DNA of 64,000 bases from Gnetum montanum (taxonomy: Eukaryota; Streptophyta; Gnetopsida; Gnetales; Gnetaceae): the NCBI GenBank assembly GCA_015680685.1, contig MNCI01025357.1:293180-357179 (forward strand). Reading direction: 5' to 3'. Positions 1-10,960 of the stretch are shown here, piece after piece. The position numbers and the translations under genes were made by a program. Each line of letters starts with the position of its first letter. Within the stretch, counting starts at the first letter, position 1. A model generated the notes under the pieces. It did no database searches, was not told the DNA's origin, and worked only from the letters and a program-made list of their open reading frames with translations.

Positions 1-208
1 AGATAAACCGAAAAATACCAAAAAAATCACATACCTCAGACTTGCTTAACCATACATCGTGACACTTACAAGCAAGCCTGGGAAGACAACGAACGATTAA
101 CCCCAAGTGTTTCTTGTGGTGTTAAGGCATTTAGTCTGCAGAGTTTGATCGGATCGCGCGTGCATGCTCGTATTCGTATGGTTGAGTGTAGGGGTACCTT
201 GTCACTCA
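1..208 (+). repeat. 3' tail of an A/E-type LTR
   Basis: This is the end of an LTR of the same family as those of elements A and E. It shares the stretch about bringing an LTR to its end: the Gly-Thr-like block around 'gtaggggtacctt' and the final 'cactca'. The LTR continues left of the window. No tRNA-Asp-type primer site follows position 208, whereas A and E both have one there, so this is a 3' LTR or a solo LTR rather than a 5' LTR. It lies where element K's reverse transcriptase should begin, so it probably marks another insertion into K. Confidence 0.75.
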
Positions 209-600
209 TCATTAGTGATTTAGTTTGTATGTTATTACCACATGTAATCTTAATGATAATCAAGTTCTGATCTTCTGAGGACATATATCCTGTTGGACTT
301 GATGATCTTTCCATTTCAAAAGGTCTAGCTATACTCTCTTGTTTATTCTTAAATTCAAATTTTGAGTTTCCATTTTCACTATTTGTTGGTGTATGATTAT
401 AGTTTAGGATATCTTTTTAAGAGTTTTCAATTTGGATCATTTTCTTGTGATAGGAGTTAATAAGTGGATCAAACATTTTCATGCATGTTTTAGACAATTT
501 CACATTCTCAGCTTTTAGCAATTAGGTGTCTTTTGGTTTAGTGGCTACTATTTCTTCTTGTACACACACTTGTCTCTCCCATATATTGTGGGCTGGTGTA
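209..600 (-). other. Spacer left of K protease
   Basis: This stretch follows K's protease in the minus direction and should correspond to the protease-RT linker. I see no RT motif and no clear match to the linker of A or E. It holds only short open frames and AT-rich sequence. It could also be internal sequence of the element whose LTR ends at 208. Confidence 0.4.
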
Positions 601-1080
601 AGGACTATGTAGACATTTTGAAGTTTCAATCCACAACTACACCCTTCATTGTCATAAGTAATGCATGGAATTCTTTGCATATGTATGGCTTCTTGCTCAT
701 CCTCCTTATAGATTCCATGGATAAATCTCTCATTCCTAACTTAGCACCTATTGTGATAAGTCATGCTCTTCCCATAATGATAAGAAATTCCCTATTATCA
801 TTCTTCTCGTCAATTACTAAAAATATGCTAGATAAGACCACCCATTGATAGTGGTAATCACATCTTTTATCTATCCCAGGGAAAGGATGATAGATTGATC
901 TATTAGGTCTAACCTTATGTTGCACTTCTTTAAAGCCAGTAGGTTTGATGCCTTGTATGTCTCTTGGGATATCAAATTTATTCCAGAACATGAGTCTAGT
1001 AGAACCTTGCATGGTGAATTTCCAGTGATTTGTAAATAAATCAAAGGAATTTTCAGATCCATTCTTTTCTTAGGGAGTAC
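600..1080 (-). pseudogene. K aspartic protease (broken)
   Basis: Decayed retroviral-type aspartic protease of element K. The N-terminal part (minus strand, from 1062) shows the fold's start 'IPLIYLQITGN', then the active-site region 'LLDSCSGINLISQE', in which the usual D-S/T-G reads DSCSG. After a frame change the C-terminal half continues with 'FLIIMGRA' and the following 'LGMRDLS' block, which matches the protease of A (7600-7650) and E (51950-52010). The family cleaves the Gag-Pol polyprotein. The frame is broken at least once and no start codon can be assigned. Confidence 0.7.
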
Positions 1081-1099
1081 TCTTACCTTAATCTAATAT

Positions 1100-2110
1100 T
1101 ATACTATTTCAATTAACATGATAGTCAGAATCTTTTGAGTCAATTGTTGTAGAAGCAGAATGTTTGTAGGAGGATCTCTTAGAGAAGAGATTTTTTGGAT
1201 GGATTCCTTGCTTAAATAGTCTTTTTTGGACTTGTCTAAAGAATGGACATTTCCAAGCTTCTTATTTAGTATTGATGATGTGATCCTCTCTTTATATATT
1301 CACTATGCTAACAACATTTTTCTACTATGGTTGTGATGGTAGATCCCCTTGCATGACTAGTGGTGGCACTAATGATAAAGGATTGGAAGGTTGACTTGAT
1401 GGAATAGCTACTAGTTGATGTGAATATAGATTGGAATCCATCATTGGAGTGGTAGGCCTATAATACTTAGGCAGATAATACTGAGAAGAAGTGTGAATTG
1501 AAGCATTCCCTAGAGATATTGAACATTGTACATAATGTTCATAAGGATCTAGTTGCCTATATGAACATTTTTGCCTTGGTGGTGGCATTGCCCACGCTTG
1601 TGGTTGTTGCCACTACTACTGGTATTGCCCCTTCGATTATGAGTAGGATTTGTTTGAGTAGTAGGTTGGTTGGAAGGGCTATTGGAGATTACCTTGAGGA
1701 TAAGGTAATCATCTTAACATCTGCATTTTGACAAATCTTGGGTTGAGAGCATATGCCACAGACTCTTGTAAGTGGATCATAATACGGTAACATCCCTTAG
1801 GATGTTCATATTGGCACATCTTGCCTCCCTCATCTTTTGAACTAGAGTCAACACACTTCTCAAATAAAGCAACTTTTCCTTTCTACTTATAGCCTTCTTA
1901 TCCATAGTCTTTTTTCTTCTTATTATCTTTGCCTTTATTGAGTGCTCGTTCAATTCTTTCTTCTACAATCTTTAAGGCTATAGTGAACTTTTCATCCAAC
2001 AAGTCTCACATCTTCTCTACCTTTGTTGCTATATCATTGGAAAATTTTTAGATGGGTAGAGTTTTCTTATGAATCACATCTTACAAGGTTTCTTCTTCTT
2101 GCTTGTTGCA
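1100..2110 (-). pseudogene. K gag, C-terminal half
   Basis: Degenerate gag remnant, read from 2110 leftwards. It carries the same signposts as the gags of J and E: a Lys/Glu-rich stretch, the cysteine region opposite 1800-1830 (compare C-x2-C-x3-H-x3-C near 50910 in E), and a Tyr/Gln/Pro-rich tail opposite 1325-1600 that precedes protease. The plus-strand open frames at 1498-1731 and 558-848 are shadows. The frame is interrupted exactly at 2110 by J; the sequence resumes at 34829. Confidence 0.6.
2106..2110. repeat. Left target-site duplication of element J (TTGCA)
   Basis: The 5 bases immediately outside the left end of J read TTGCA. The partner at the right end (34824-34828) reads TCGCA, one transition apart. 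Removing J plus one copy rejoins K's gag in register with the uninterrupted J gag near 23205-23230. Confidence 0.75.
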
Positions 2111-3004
2111 TAATGAGTGGTAGAGAAATCTCAATACTCTACCATACAAGTCATGAGTTCTAGCACATGACCATATTATAATTTGTGAATGGACAATGTA
2201 ATTATGCTAGTGATTGATATTAAGTTTTTGATCGTTATCTTCTCACCTTGAGTTAGTGAAGTCTAAGTATATGGTTTAGCTCATAGTGAGGCATATGTTA
2301 TGTGATGTTGTAGGGCTCATACTACTCCTAAGTGCAAACATAATGAAAATGAGGTTAAGTGTTGATTCTAAGTAATAACATGAATGTAAATATATTCTAT
2401 CCTATAGTTATGAGCATCCATTTCTAACTTACGAGACATGTTTTGAACTCATGTAACTGTTACTAGGATTACCAAGTGAATTCACCACTAATTAAATCAA
2501 GTGAAACCACTACTAGGTTACCAAACGATTACACTTTAATGCTTGAAATGAGTTGTACTCATTCTACTTTACTAATGAAAAATTATAATAAATTGCTTTG
2601 AAAATGTAAATGATTATGCTAAGAAAACAAAAAAAGTATGCTAATTAAACAAATAAAACTAAGTGGATGCTACAATGAATGGAAAGAAATCTCAATCTTT
2701 ATTGCCATCATGAACTATACCCAAGTACAATTTACTCAAATAAAGATTTCTTTGAATTGCTAAACATCACACTTTGAGCATTCACTCTATTACTAATAAA
2801 GAAAACAAACTACAAGAGTTTTCCTAAGACTTGAAATGAAAAGTTTTTGATTGTATTCCCAAGTAATGGTATTTAGAGGGATACACATATCTCGAGAGAT
2901 CATATCAATGATGACATAACATGGGTTATGACATCATATCTATGAAATCGTTGATACACTATCATAGCTATGATATCACATTCTCTAAAAATTTGACTTT
3001 AGCA
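2111..3004 (-). repeat. 3' LTR of element J
   Basis: 894-bp LTR, homologous along its length to 33911-34823 (J 5' LTR) and, less closely, to 36484-37337 (K 5' LTR). In element sense it starts TGCTAAAG at 3004 and ends at 2111, where the terminal CA has decayed to TA. A polypurine tract (3005-3016) lies directly before it in element sense, as expected for a 3' LTR. A single copy of the 34-bp bZIP-site-like unit lies near 2900-2940; the 5' LTR has two. Confidence 0.85.
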
Positions 3005-3040
3005 TACCCCCACAACTGATTGAAAACTCATCCTTGAGTT
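3005..3040 (-). promoter_or_regulatory. Polypurine tract of element J
   Basis: On the minus strand this reads 'ctcaaggatgagttttcaat' and then ends in 'gttgtgggggta', immediately before the LTR start TG. Element A has the same block at 12806-12839, ending 'catgggggta' before its 3' LTR. This is the plus-strand primer site for reverse transcription. Confidence 0.8.
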
Positions 3041-3063
3041 AAAAAAAAATGAGCATAAAGTCC

Positions 3064-3724
3064 TAATGAGTAACAAATAGTCCCTATGCCCAAACATATG
3101 GATCAATAGCATTCACTAAGTGATTCAGTTAAATTCCATAGACTTTAGCTCTCTAAGTATACATTAGCTAAGCAATGAATCTAAAAAACATGACTGTTGT
3201 CTTCCCAGTTCCACTTGTGAGGTACAATGATATGGCTAAGTGTAACTGAAGCATATAATTTGTATCATTTTTATATTTTTCAATTAATTCACTTAATTGT
3301 AGAAAATAAAGTAATTAAATGATAATTAATGCCTTAACTAATCCTAAAATAAGCATCTGTTCCCATCTTCTATACACATCTTGAACACATTGCAATGCTA
3401 CTAGGTTATCAAGCGTAAGTGCTTCCAGGATTACCAAGTGTTAACATATGCTCTAGAAGGTCACACTTATGTGCATTAATTATCCACTATTACTTAATTA
3501 ATTAAATGCATGAAAGTAAATTACATGAATAGTAAATACTTTAAGGAAATATTATGCTAAGTCCAAGTGCTACAAGGTTGATTAAAAAAGATCATCTTTA
3601 TTATCGTTTACACTGAGATGTACAGGTACATTAGTGCTTGAATGAAGATTTGTAAGCTTCTCAACTCCTACTGCAAGCACTTAGAAAATATTCTAACTCT
3701 GAAAGAAACAAACTATAAGAGTTT
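3064..3724 (-). repeat. Diverged LTR 'I', left part
   Basis: This stretch runs parallel to the J/K LTRs but is much more diverged. Shared blocks include 'tactaggttatcaagcg', 'ggattaccaagtg', 'attatgctaagt' and 'aacaaactataagagtttt'. It is cut by element A at 3725 and resumes at 13688. It may be the 3' LTR of a separate, older element lying between J's 3' noncoding part and J's polypurine tract. Boundaries are approximate. Confidence 0.6.
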
Positions 3725-4572
3725 TGATAAGTCATGATATCGGATCCCTGATATTGGACCCCCAATATTAGATACGTGATATCAGATTGGCCAAGTGATA
3801 TTGCTTCTCCTACATCAGAGCCTATCTTGTTACATATAAATAAGGGACAGGGGCACTTGGTTTGAGCATTAGTTTTGTAGTCATTAGCCGAATTCTTGTA
3901 GTTTTTCTATTCCAAAGTTAGAATTATTTTTGAGTGCCCGCAGTAGGAGCCATAGAGTGAACGGATCTTTATTCGAGCATTGTGTACCTAAGCACACCTT
4001 GTGACCGAAAATAAAGACAAACTTTATGATAAACCTTGTAACATTTAGAATAGCTTAATTATTGCACCTCATGTTATTTACTATTATTTGATGATTTCAA
4101 TAGTTAATTGATGTTATTTCTATCGAATTATTAATTATTACTTATCAATAAATTAGCACACTTAGCACGACCACTTCAAGCATACGTGGAACACTTGGTA
4201 ACCCAGTAATGACTAGCGTTTGGTAACCCTAGTAGTGTTACATTGGTTCAGGATGTGTCTGAAGAGTGGGAACAGATGCTGGTGTTAGGATTTGATTCAC
4301 ATTAGAGTTACAAAGACCCATTAGTTAATTAAATCTTTTTATTACACACATGTAGGAGATTAAGACAAAAAATATAAAAAACATAAAAATTAGATACCTC
4401 AAGTTTACTTAATCATACAATTATGCCTTACAAGTAAGCTTGAGAAGACAATGACTGCATAACTCATCCTTGTTCTGTATAGGCGCATAAGCACTTAATC
4501 CTCAAAGTTCGACCAGATCGCACGTGAACACTCATATTCGTATGGTTGGGTGTAGGGGTACCTTGCTGCTCA
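3725..4572 (+). repeat. 5' LTR of element A
   Basis: 848 bp, exactly the length of its partner at 12840-13687. It starts TGATAAGTCATGATATCGGA and ends CTGCTCA. The first 80 bases carry repeated GATATCGG/AATATTGG-like blocks. A TATA box (catataaataaggg, about 3834-3847) and AATAAA signals near 4008 fit a U3-R-U5 layout. Homologous LTRs occur at 48114-48927 (element E) and 1-208. Confidence 0.9.
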
Positions 4573-4576
4573 TTGT

Positions 4577-4594
4577 TGGCACTGATTCTAGGGA
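4577..4594 (+). promoter_or_regulatory. Primer binding site of A (tRNA-Asp type)
   Basis: Reads TGGCACTGATTCTAGGGA four bases inside the LTR. It resembles the complement of the plant tRNA-Asp 3' end (TGGCGCCGTTGCCGGGGA), with most differences of the C-to-T/G-to-A kind. E (48932-48949), J and K carry versions of the same site. Confidence 0.75.
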
Positions 4595-4711
4595 TTTTGT
4601 TGTTTGTGCATCGATTAGAACTTAGGAAATCTTTCCATCGTTGGAATAAACCCTTAGAGTTAACTATCCTATAATCACCGGAAAAAGGTATTGCACATTG
4701 AATAATCAATC

Positions 4712-6640
4712 ATGTCTCCTTCTTCTTATGAGAGTGCTTCACTGACTAGGTTTGACACCATGAATAATCAGAGGTAGGCTGCACATGATGATCTACCAAT
4801 TCCCTAATAGTTTCACATGGTATATGCTCATCCTGATTAGTATATACCAGACTTTACCTTTATCCTCCACTAGGATGAACAATTGCGATGGCATGATTTA
4901 GAAGGTAACATAGTGTTACCTACTAATCACTCAATCCCAAGCATGCTTCTTCATGCTCTCACATGAATCGGTATGTAGCACTTACAATTAGAGTACGTTG
5001 TGCATGAATAAGATTTGAGAGATTATCAACCCATAGAGGCACAACGCTAGAGGGATTTGTAATAGGAGAGACATTGCAAATCTATGAAGGAGAAGTGGTC
5101 TCGAGATGTCCTGTATGTACTAAGTGAGAACAAGGGTGGTGAACCTACCTTGGGAGGTTTTCCACAAAACGATGTTCCTCTCATTGACTTCAGTCAAGGA
5201 GTTGTATCTCAAAATCTTCACTGAACTATTCATAACGCAAGTTCTGGTACCAACAGACACAAAGGGTCTGAAAAAGGAACACGAATGCATGACAATGATG
5301 GACATTTCGATCATAACCACGATTGAGGTTGAGACCACCAAAGAGAAGGTGACAGGTGTTGTCATGGTGTCAATCCTTCTTCCTCTTCACCTTCATCATC
5401 TCCCTCTTCCTCTCCTTCAGGATCTGAACACAATTGCAAAGGAAAAGACCATGAGGACAATGGTAATTGAAATAGAAATCACAGACAAAATAGTTGAGAA
5501 AGGGGCCAAGGGCATTCCAAAGAGACACATCACGAAAGAAGGGAGAGTAGGGAAAAACATAGGCATCATAGACTCCATAGACAACATGATCATGGTGAAC
5601 CACTACTCACCACCCAAAGTATGTTAGATATAATAGAGGTCATTAGGATTCCAACAAGGCACCAGAAAGATAGTAGGATCAAAAGACTAGACACGAATAA
5701 CATCCCACAATTTGAAGGGGGATATAATGCTGATCCTCAAAATCATTTACAAGTGTTCCATGACACATGTTCCTTGCAAAACATAGAAAACGAGTGGCAA
5801 AATCTAAATTTGTTTTCACGGACATTGATCAAGGAAGTGGAAAGTTGGTACTGGTCCTTAGAATCGAAGTCCATTCATCGATGGAGTACCATGCTTGAGC
5901 TATTTACCGATAAGTATCAGATGTACTCCCAAGTGTCCAACCTACGTAAGTAGATCCAAGGATGTAAACAAGGAGGACACGAACCCTTGGATGCTGCCAT
6001 GGGCCAATATTATACATTATTACATTGTTACCTTAGCCATGGTTACTCGCAAAAGGAATAACTATGCCATCTCATGGATGGGCTTAGGTACGAAACACAA
6101 ATAAACCTTGGAACTTATGTCCAAGGAAGTCTATCTAAGCTTAGAGCCCACCAAATACAAAGATTGTTGGAGTAAGTTGCCAAGGAGGAAGGTGAGTTGA
6201 GGAAAAGAGAAACTGTGGAGGAGTACAACAGAGATCCTTCCCTATGAAAGAAGGAAATTAGATTTTGTGAAGATGAAGAAGAGTCACCACTTGAAGAGAT
6301 GGTGAATAGAAAGACTTTGCCTATTCAAAAATTTGCATCAAAAATATTGGCAAAGGTGGATTAAATGTGGAATTCCTAGACGAAAAATTTTAAAATTTCT
6401 TAAAAATAGTAGAGGAGTCTAGAGAACAAAGTAGTGACCAAGAGAGAAGGAAAAAGAAAGAACTGAGTATGCGCATAACAAGGGTAAAGGTAAGGTTGTC
6501 ATCATTGAAGAGGTTGTGGATTTGGACATAGACAATGATGGCAGATGTGAGATTTGCCAATATGACCATCCTAAGGGATGTTGTCTAGTAGTGTCACATC
6601 TGCAAGAGTCTAGGGTTTATGCACTAAACCCATGATTGAA
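4712..6640 (+). pseudogene. A gag (broken)
   Basis: Remnant of the Gag structural protein that packages element RNA. It starts at ATG 4712 with 'MSPSSYESASL', which corresponds to ATG 49075 in E. In order come the N-terminal domain with 'YIPDFTFI', a His/Arg/Pro/Ser-rich linker (about 5270-5600, best seen in another frame), the capsid-like core near 5690-5950 with 'FEGGYNADPQNHLQVFHD' and 'SWYWSLE', and the cysteine motif near 6550 (C-x2-C-x3-H-x3-C-C). Many stops and shifts are present. The longest open pieces are 5621-5953 and 5895-6104. Confidence 0.75.
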
Positions 6641-7251
6641 TAGATGACAAGCACACAGAAGGTTACCTTATCCTCAAGGTAATCCAAGGCAGTACCACCA
6701 ACCCTTGACATATTATGCGACTGGAGCTCCATCACAACTAAATGAACAATATCAATGGTGGCAACATCCACAATCATGGGGAATGTGACCACCATGTCAA
6801 TAGTACCCTTACCATCAACCTGACCCATACGGGTATTACATTCAGCAACCAATCTCTCCACGTGACTCTACTAGTCACATTTCTCTTCAACGTCACTACT
6901 AGATCCCTGAGTCCTATAGAACTTCTCCTTCTCCTAGGGGTGATGCTCCACATATGTACTATCCTTCTCATCTTTCTAAACATTTTCCACCCTCAGCTTC
7001 ATTACCACCTGCTTCAACTATATAGGGCAAGCTTCCTGCCTAGCCACAGCAACGTAACGTTACAAGGGCTATCAATCTTCAACTTACTATTGGTTCAAAC
7101 AACCACATAAAGAAGAGACCTTTCTTTCAAACCAATAGTCCAACCAAGTCTTTGCAACCACAAGCGGCTAATTATCCAAATGCCTCGCCATAGTTTGAAT
7201 CTTCAGAGCTTCATTCGAACCAAAAAATGCACACAACACATACTAGCATGT

Positions 7252-7790
7252 TAACCCACGCCATCACTTATTGGATTAAAGCTAGCCATCTTCCTAGGAA
7301 ATTATCAAATCCTATGAGTCCTCTCATTTATTTGCAAATCTCAGGAAATGATCCTTGCAAAGCTCTTTTGGATTTAGATTTTGGTGTTAACTTAATCTCT
7401 TAAGAAATGTATAAAGCCTAGAACCTACCTCCACTAAAAAAGAGTAACATTTGTTTAGAGTTGGCCTACGAGTCCATCACTGTTCCATTGGGACTAGTGG
7501 AGGACATTGTCACCACTGTTTATGGATGGTTATATTTAACTGATTTCCTAGTGATCCAAGTCAACAACTGTAAGGGAGACTTTCCAATCATAATGGGAAG
7601 AGCATGGCTAAGTATGATTAATGCATGCCTAGGAATACGTGATCTTTCCCTAGAGATATCAAAAGAAAGTATGTTTGGAAAGATCAAGAAGAAGAAAGTT
7701 CCATGCATCACATACAGTGACACGAGGTGCAACTATGTGCAAAGTTCTTGGTTTTTACAATGCTTAACATTGCTTGCATGCTCCTAGTGT
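7252..7790 (+). pseudogene. A aspartic protease (broken)
   Basis: Aspartic protease domain of element A. It begins with 'SPLIYLQISGNDPCKALLD', where the active-site region has decayed (DSxSG reads D-L-D-F-G, followed by VNLIS and a stop). The rest is open from 7461: flap-like segment 'LGLVEDIVTTVYGW', then 'NNCKGDFPIIMGRAWLS' and 'LGIRDLSLEIS'. The copy in E (51607-52110) is less damaged and serves as the template for this assignment. Confidence 0.75.
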
Positions 7791-7892
7791 GCACAAGTAA
7801 CTGACATACAAAGATACCTGTACATAACAACCACAAGATAGGAAGGTACCTAGTGGCTGATAATTGACCAAGAGAGCAATTCAACTTTATGC

Positions 7893-9060
7893 ATGGAACC
7901 AACTGAGGGCTTCAGTTGTGCCTATATTGATAGCATAGATGCATTAGAGCAAGTCCATCACCAACTTCCAAGTACTGACATTGAAAATATCAACGAGGGA
8001 AAGTTGGAAATCCTTGATGAGTTTAAGCAAGAGCCCCTCAAATTAAAACTGTTACCCATTGGTATGGAGTATACATTTATCAAGAATGGAAAATCGATAA
8101 TCATTAACACTAAGCTCTCTCCTCAACAAAAAGAAAGATTTCTGAAGATGGTAAATAAATGGTTGAAAGCCTTTGCTTGGTCATATCCCAAATTAATCAA
8201 AATAGATCCTAGGATATGCCAACATAGAATTTCCACTAATCCCTCTATGAAGTCTCGACGACAACCGCAAAAACGATTAAACCCAAAGCTTAACCAAGTA
8301 GTTAAGGAAGAAATTGAACAACTTCTGAAGGCCGGGTTCATCTACCCCATTGCTAACAGTGAATGGATTAGTCCATTAGTCATTGTGCCCAAAAAAGGTG
8401 GTAAATGGAGGATGTGTATAGACTTTAGGCTATTAAACATGGAAACATTTAAAGACCATTTCCCATTATCATTCGTTGATTGAGTTTTAGATATCATTGT
8501 AGGGCATTACTACTATAGTTTTTTGGATGGTTACAGTGGGTACAATAAAATTTAAATAGCACCAAAAGACCAAGCCAAGACTACATTCACGAGTCCTTGG
8601 AAAACATTTGCATATAGGCAGATGTTGTTTGGCTTGTGCAATGCTCCAACAATGTTTCAACGTCTGGTTCTTAGTATATTTTAGCAGCAAATAGGGAATG
8701 CCGTGGAGCTTTTTATGGACTATTTCTCCACCTATAGAGTAGAATTTGAACAAGCATTAGACTGATTAAAGAAAGTACTAAAACAATGTGTTGAAACCAA
8801 CCTAAGGTTCAATTGGTAGAAAAGCCATTTAATGGTTCAAGAGGGCATTGTATTAGGACATAAAATTTCACAAATAGGGATAGAGGTAGATCCTAAAAAA
8901 TTCAAAGTCATCCAAGGAATCACTCATCAACCTGAAACCATAAAAGACATCTAATGATTCCTTGGACATATTGACTATTATAGATGCTTCATTGAGAACT
9001 TTTTGAAGATAGAAAAACTATTGGTAGAATTAACGAAAAAGGATGTACTCTTTGAATGGA
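7893..9060 (+). pseudogene. A reverse transcriptase (broken)
   Basis: RT domain of Ty3/gypsy type. The first 196 codons (7893-8483) are open and contain 'EEIEQLLKAGFIYPI', 'SEWISPLVIVPKKGGKWRMC' and 'IDFRLLN', RT blocks 1-2. After stops the frame continues with 'LDGYSGYN', 'FGLCNAPTMFQR' and 'VELFMDYFSTY'. The catalytic box, Y/F-x-D-D in active enzymes, reads FMDY, so the second aspartate is lost. Thumb-region remnants run to about 9060. Confidence 0.9.
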
Positions 9061-9099
9061 CCAAGGAATGTGAGCTAGCTTTCCAAACCTTGAAGCACA

Positions 9100-9530
9100 A
9101 GTTTGTAGAAAAACCCATTCTACAAGCTCTTGACTAGTCCAAACCATTCCATATAAGGACTAACGCTTCCAATTTTTCTTTAGGAGCCGTACTTACACAG
9201 TTAGATAACCAAAAAAATCCCTATTACATTCACTATGCAAGTCACAGTATTGTTGGTGCACAACTCAACTATACCATAACTAAAAAAGAATTAATGAATA
9301 TGGTGTTTTCACTAGAAAAATTTAGAATGTATTAGGCTATAAGGTATTTGTACACATAGATCATAGTGCAACTCGATTCCTTATGAATAAACCAACGGTG
9401 AGCCCTCGCATCATACAATGGCTCGTGATCTTGCAAGAGTTTGATCTTACAATGATTGATCATAAAGGCACTGAGAATGTTGTTATCAGTCATTTATCTC
9501 AGTTATGATGGGACAACAAAGAGGATGAAT
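9100..9530 (+). pseudogene. A RNase H (broken)
   Basis: RNase H domain following RT. Recognisable pieces are 'ALDxSKPFHIRTNASN' (first acidic residue replaced by Asn in TNAS), 'HYASHSIVGAQLNYT', 'KKELMNMVFSLEKFR', and the frame-shifted region matching 'TDHSAxRFLMNKP' of element E (53757-53800). It would degrade the RNA strand of the RNA-DNA hybrid. It contains stops and a shift near 9330. Confidence 0.8.
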
Positions 9531-9599
9531 ACCTAATTTCTAATCACTTCCCTGATGAACTCCTCTTTGTAGGTGTAATAAATAATCAATCACCCATAG

Positions 9600-10960
9600 A
9601 TACAAATTGGTATAGTAGCATTCTTACCTATCTTCTTACAAAAGAAACACCGCAAGGGCTGGATGTCAAAAAGAAACAAAAAGTTCTCCACCGAGTCAAA
9701 CATTTCACGGAAATCAACAGACACCTTTACAAGGTATGTTTCGATGGCTTGGTCTGATGGTGTGCTCCCAATGTAGATCAATTGTGAGTCCTCCAAGACA
9801 CTCATGAGGGCCCTTGTGGGGGTCATTATGCTAGGAGATGAACAACCATTAAAATCTTGCTTGCAGGATATTATTGGCCTACATTATTTCAAAATGCTCG
9901 TCATTTTGTCCAATTTTGTGAGCGCTCCCAGCGTGATGGGGGAATTATTGCTAGAATGGAGGATCCACAACAATGGATTCAACCCTTAGAACCCTTTGAA
10001 ATATGGGGTATTGATTTTATGGGGCCTATTACATGAATGTCCAATGGAAAAGCATACATTGTTGTTGTTGTTGATTATTTTACAAAGTGGGCAGAGGTAA
10101 CCCCTGTTACTAACTGTACATCATCTATTACTGCACAAGTTTTTCAAAAAGAAATATTAAATAGGTTTGACGTGCCTTGTGCACTTATTTCTGATAATGG
10201 TACACATTTTAAAAGTGCGAATTTTCAGAAGTTGATGCAATGCTTAGGAGTTGAGCATAAACTAACTACACCTTATCATCCTCAAGAAAATGGTCAAGCT
10301 GAAGTTACCAATAGGGAAATCACAAAAACATTGACATGAACCATTAGCAAATATAGAAACGACTAGAGCACCAAACTGAACAATGCTCTTTGGGCCTACC
10401 GCTCCACATGGAAACTCCCTATAGGCTATTCTCCCTATGAGTTAGTGTATGGTAAACTTCCAAGACTTCCTATCCAAGCTTAGCTCCATACACTATCTAC
10501 AACATGTGACCTTAACCTTGACCTCAATCTAGCACAAAAAGAATGGTTAATGAATCTTAACTTGCTAGATGAAAATCAATTAGCTATCTTATCATCCAAT
10601 GAACTGCACAAGGCCTTCAACAAATAGCGTCATGACCTAAGAATTAGAAAAGTCAAATACTAACCAGGAGATAGTGTTCTTTATTGGAATCCTACACATG
10701 CACCACAACGAACTAAATTTCAAACACTATGGGAAGGACCTTATATCATTCATGAAAATTTTCCTTCAGGGGCCATGATGATCTATAAACATGAAAGCCT
10801 GAATAGGAAATTATTGATCAACATCCAGCAAACCAAACCTTTCCATGAGCCTAAAACAACCAGTACTAACACTACCTTTGTTAATGGACAACCTTGCTCA
10901 TTATTTCAAATCTCCTCCTTCCAACTCAATCATGGGGGAGGTGGCCACCAATGCTGATTA
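9600..10960 (+). pseudogene. A integrase (broken)
   Basis: Integrase remnant. The zinc-binding part (about 9740-9960) is disrupted. The catalytic core begins near 10002 with 'FEIWGIDFMGPI' and continues in an open stretch at 10037-10339: 'YFTKWAEVTP', 'ALISDNGTHF', 'TPYHPQENGQAEVTNREI'. The three D, D and E core residues are all still present. C-terminal parts follow with stops: 'WAYRSTWKLPIGYSPYELVYG' near 10390-10450, then 'LWEGPYIIHE' near 10727. This is the best preserved domain of A. Confidence 0.9.

Noticed and set aside
5124-5627. 167-codon plus-strand frame in element A
   Set aside because: It is an out-of-frame reading of the His/Arg/Ser-rich gag linker. The matching region of E reads as a typical gag linker in another frame.
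10037-10339. A functional integrase gene
   Set aside because: The core is open and keeps D, D and E, but both sides are interrupted by stops and the element's RT is dead.
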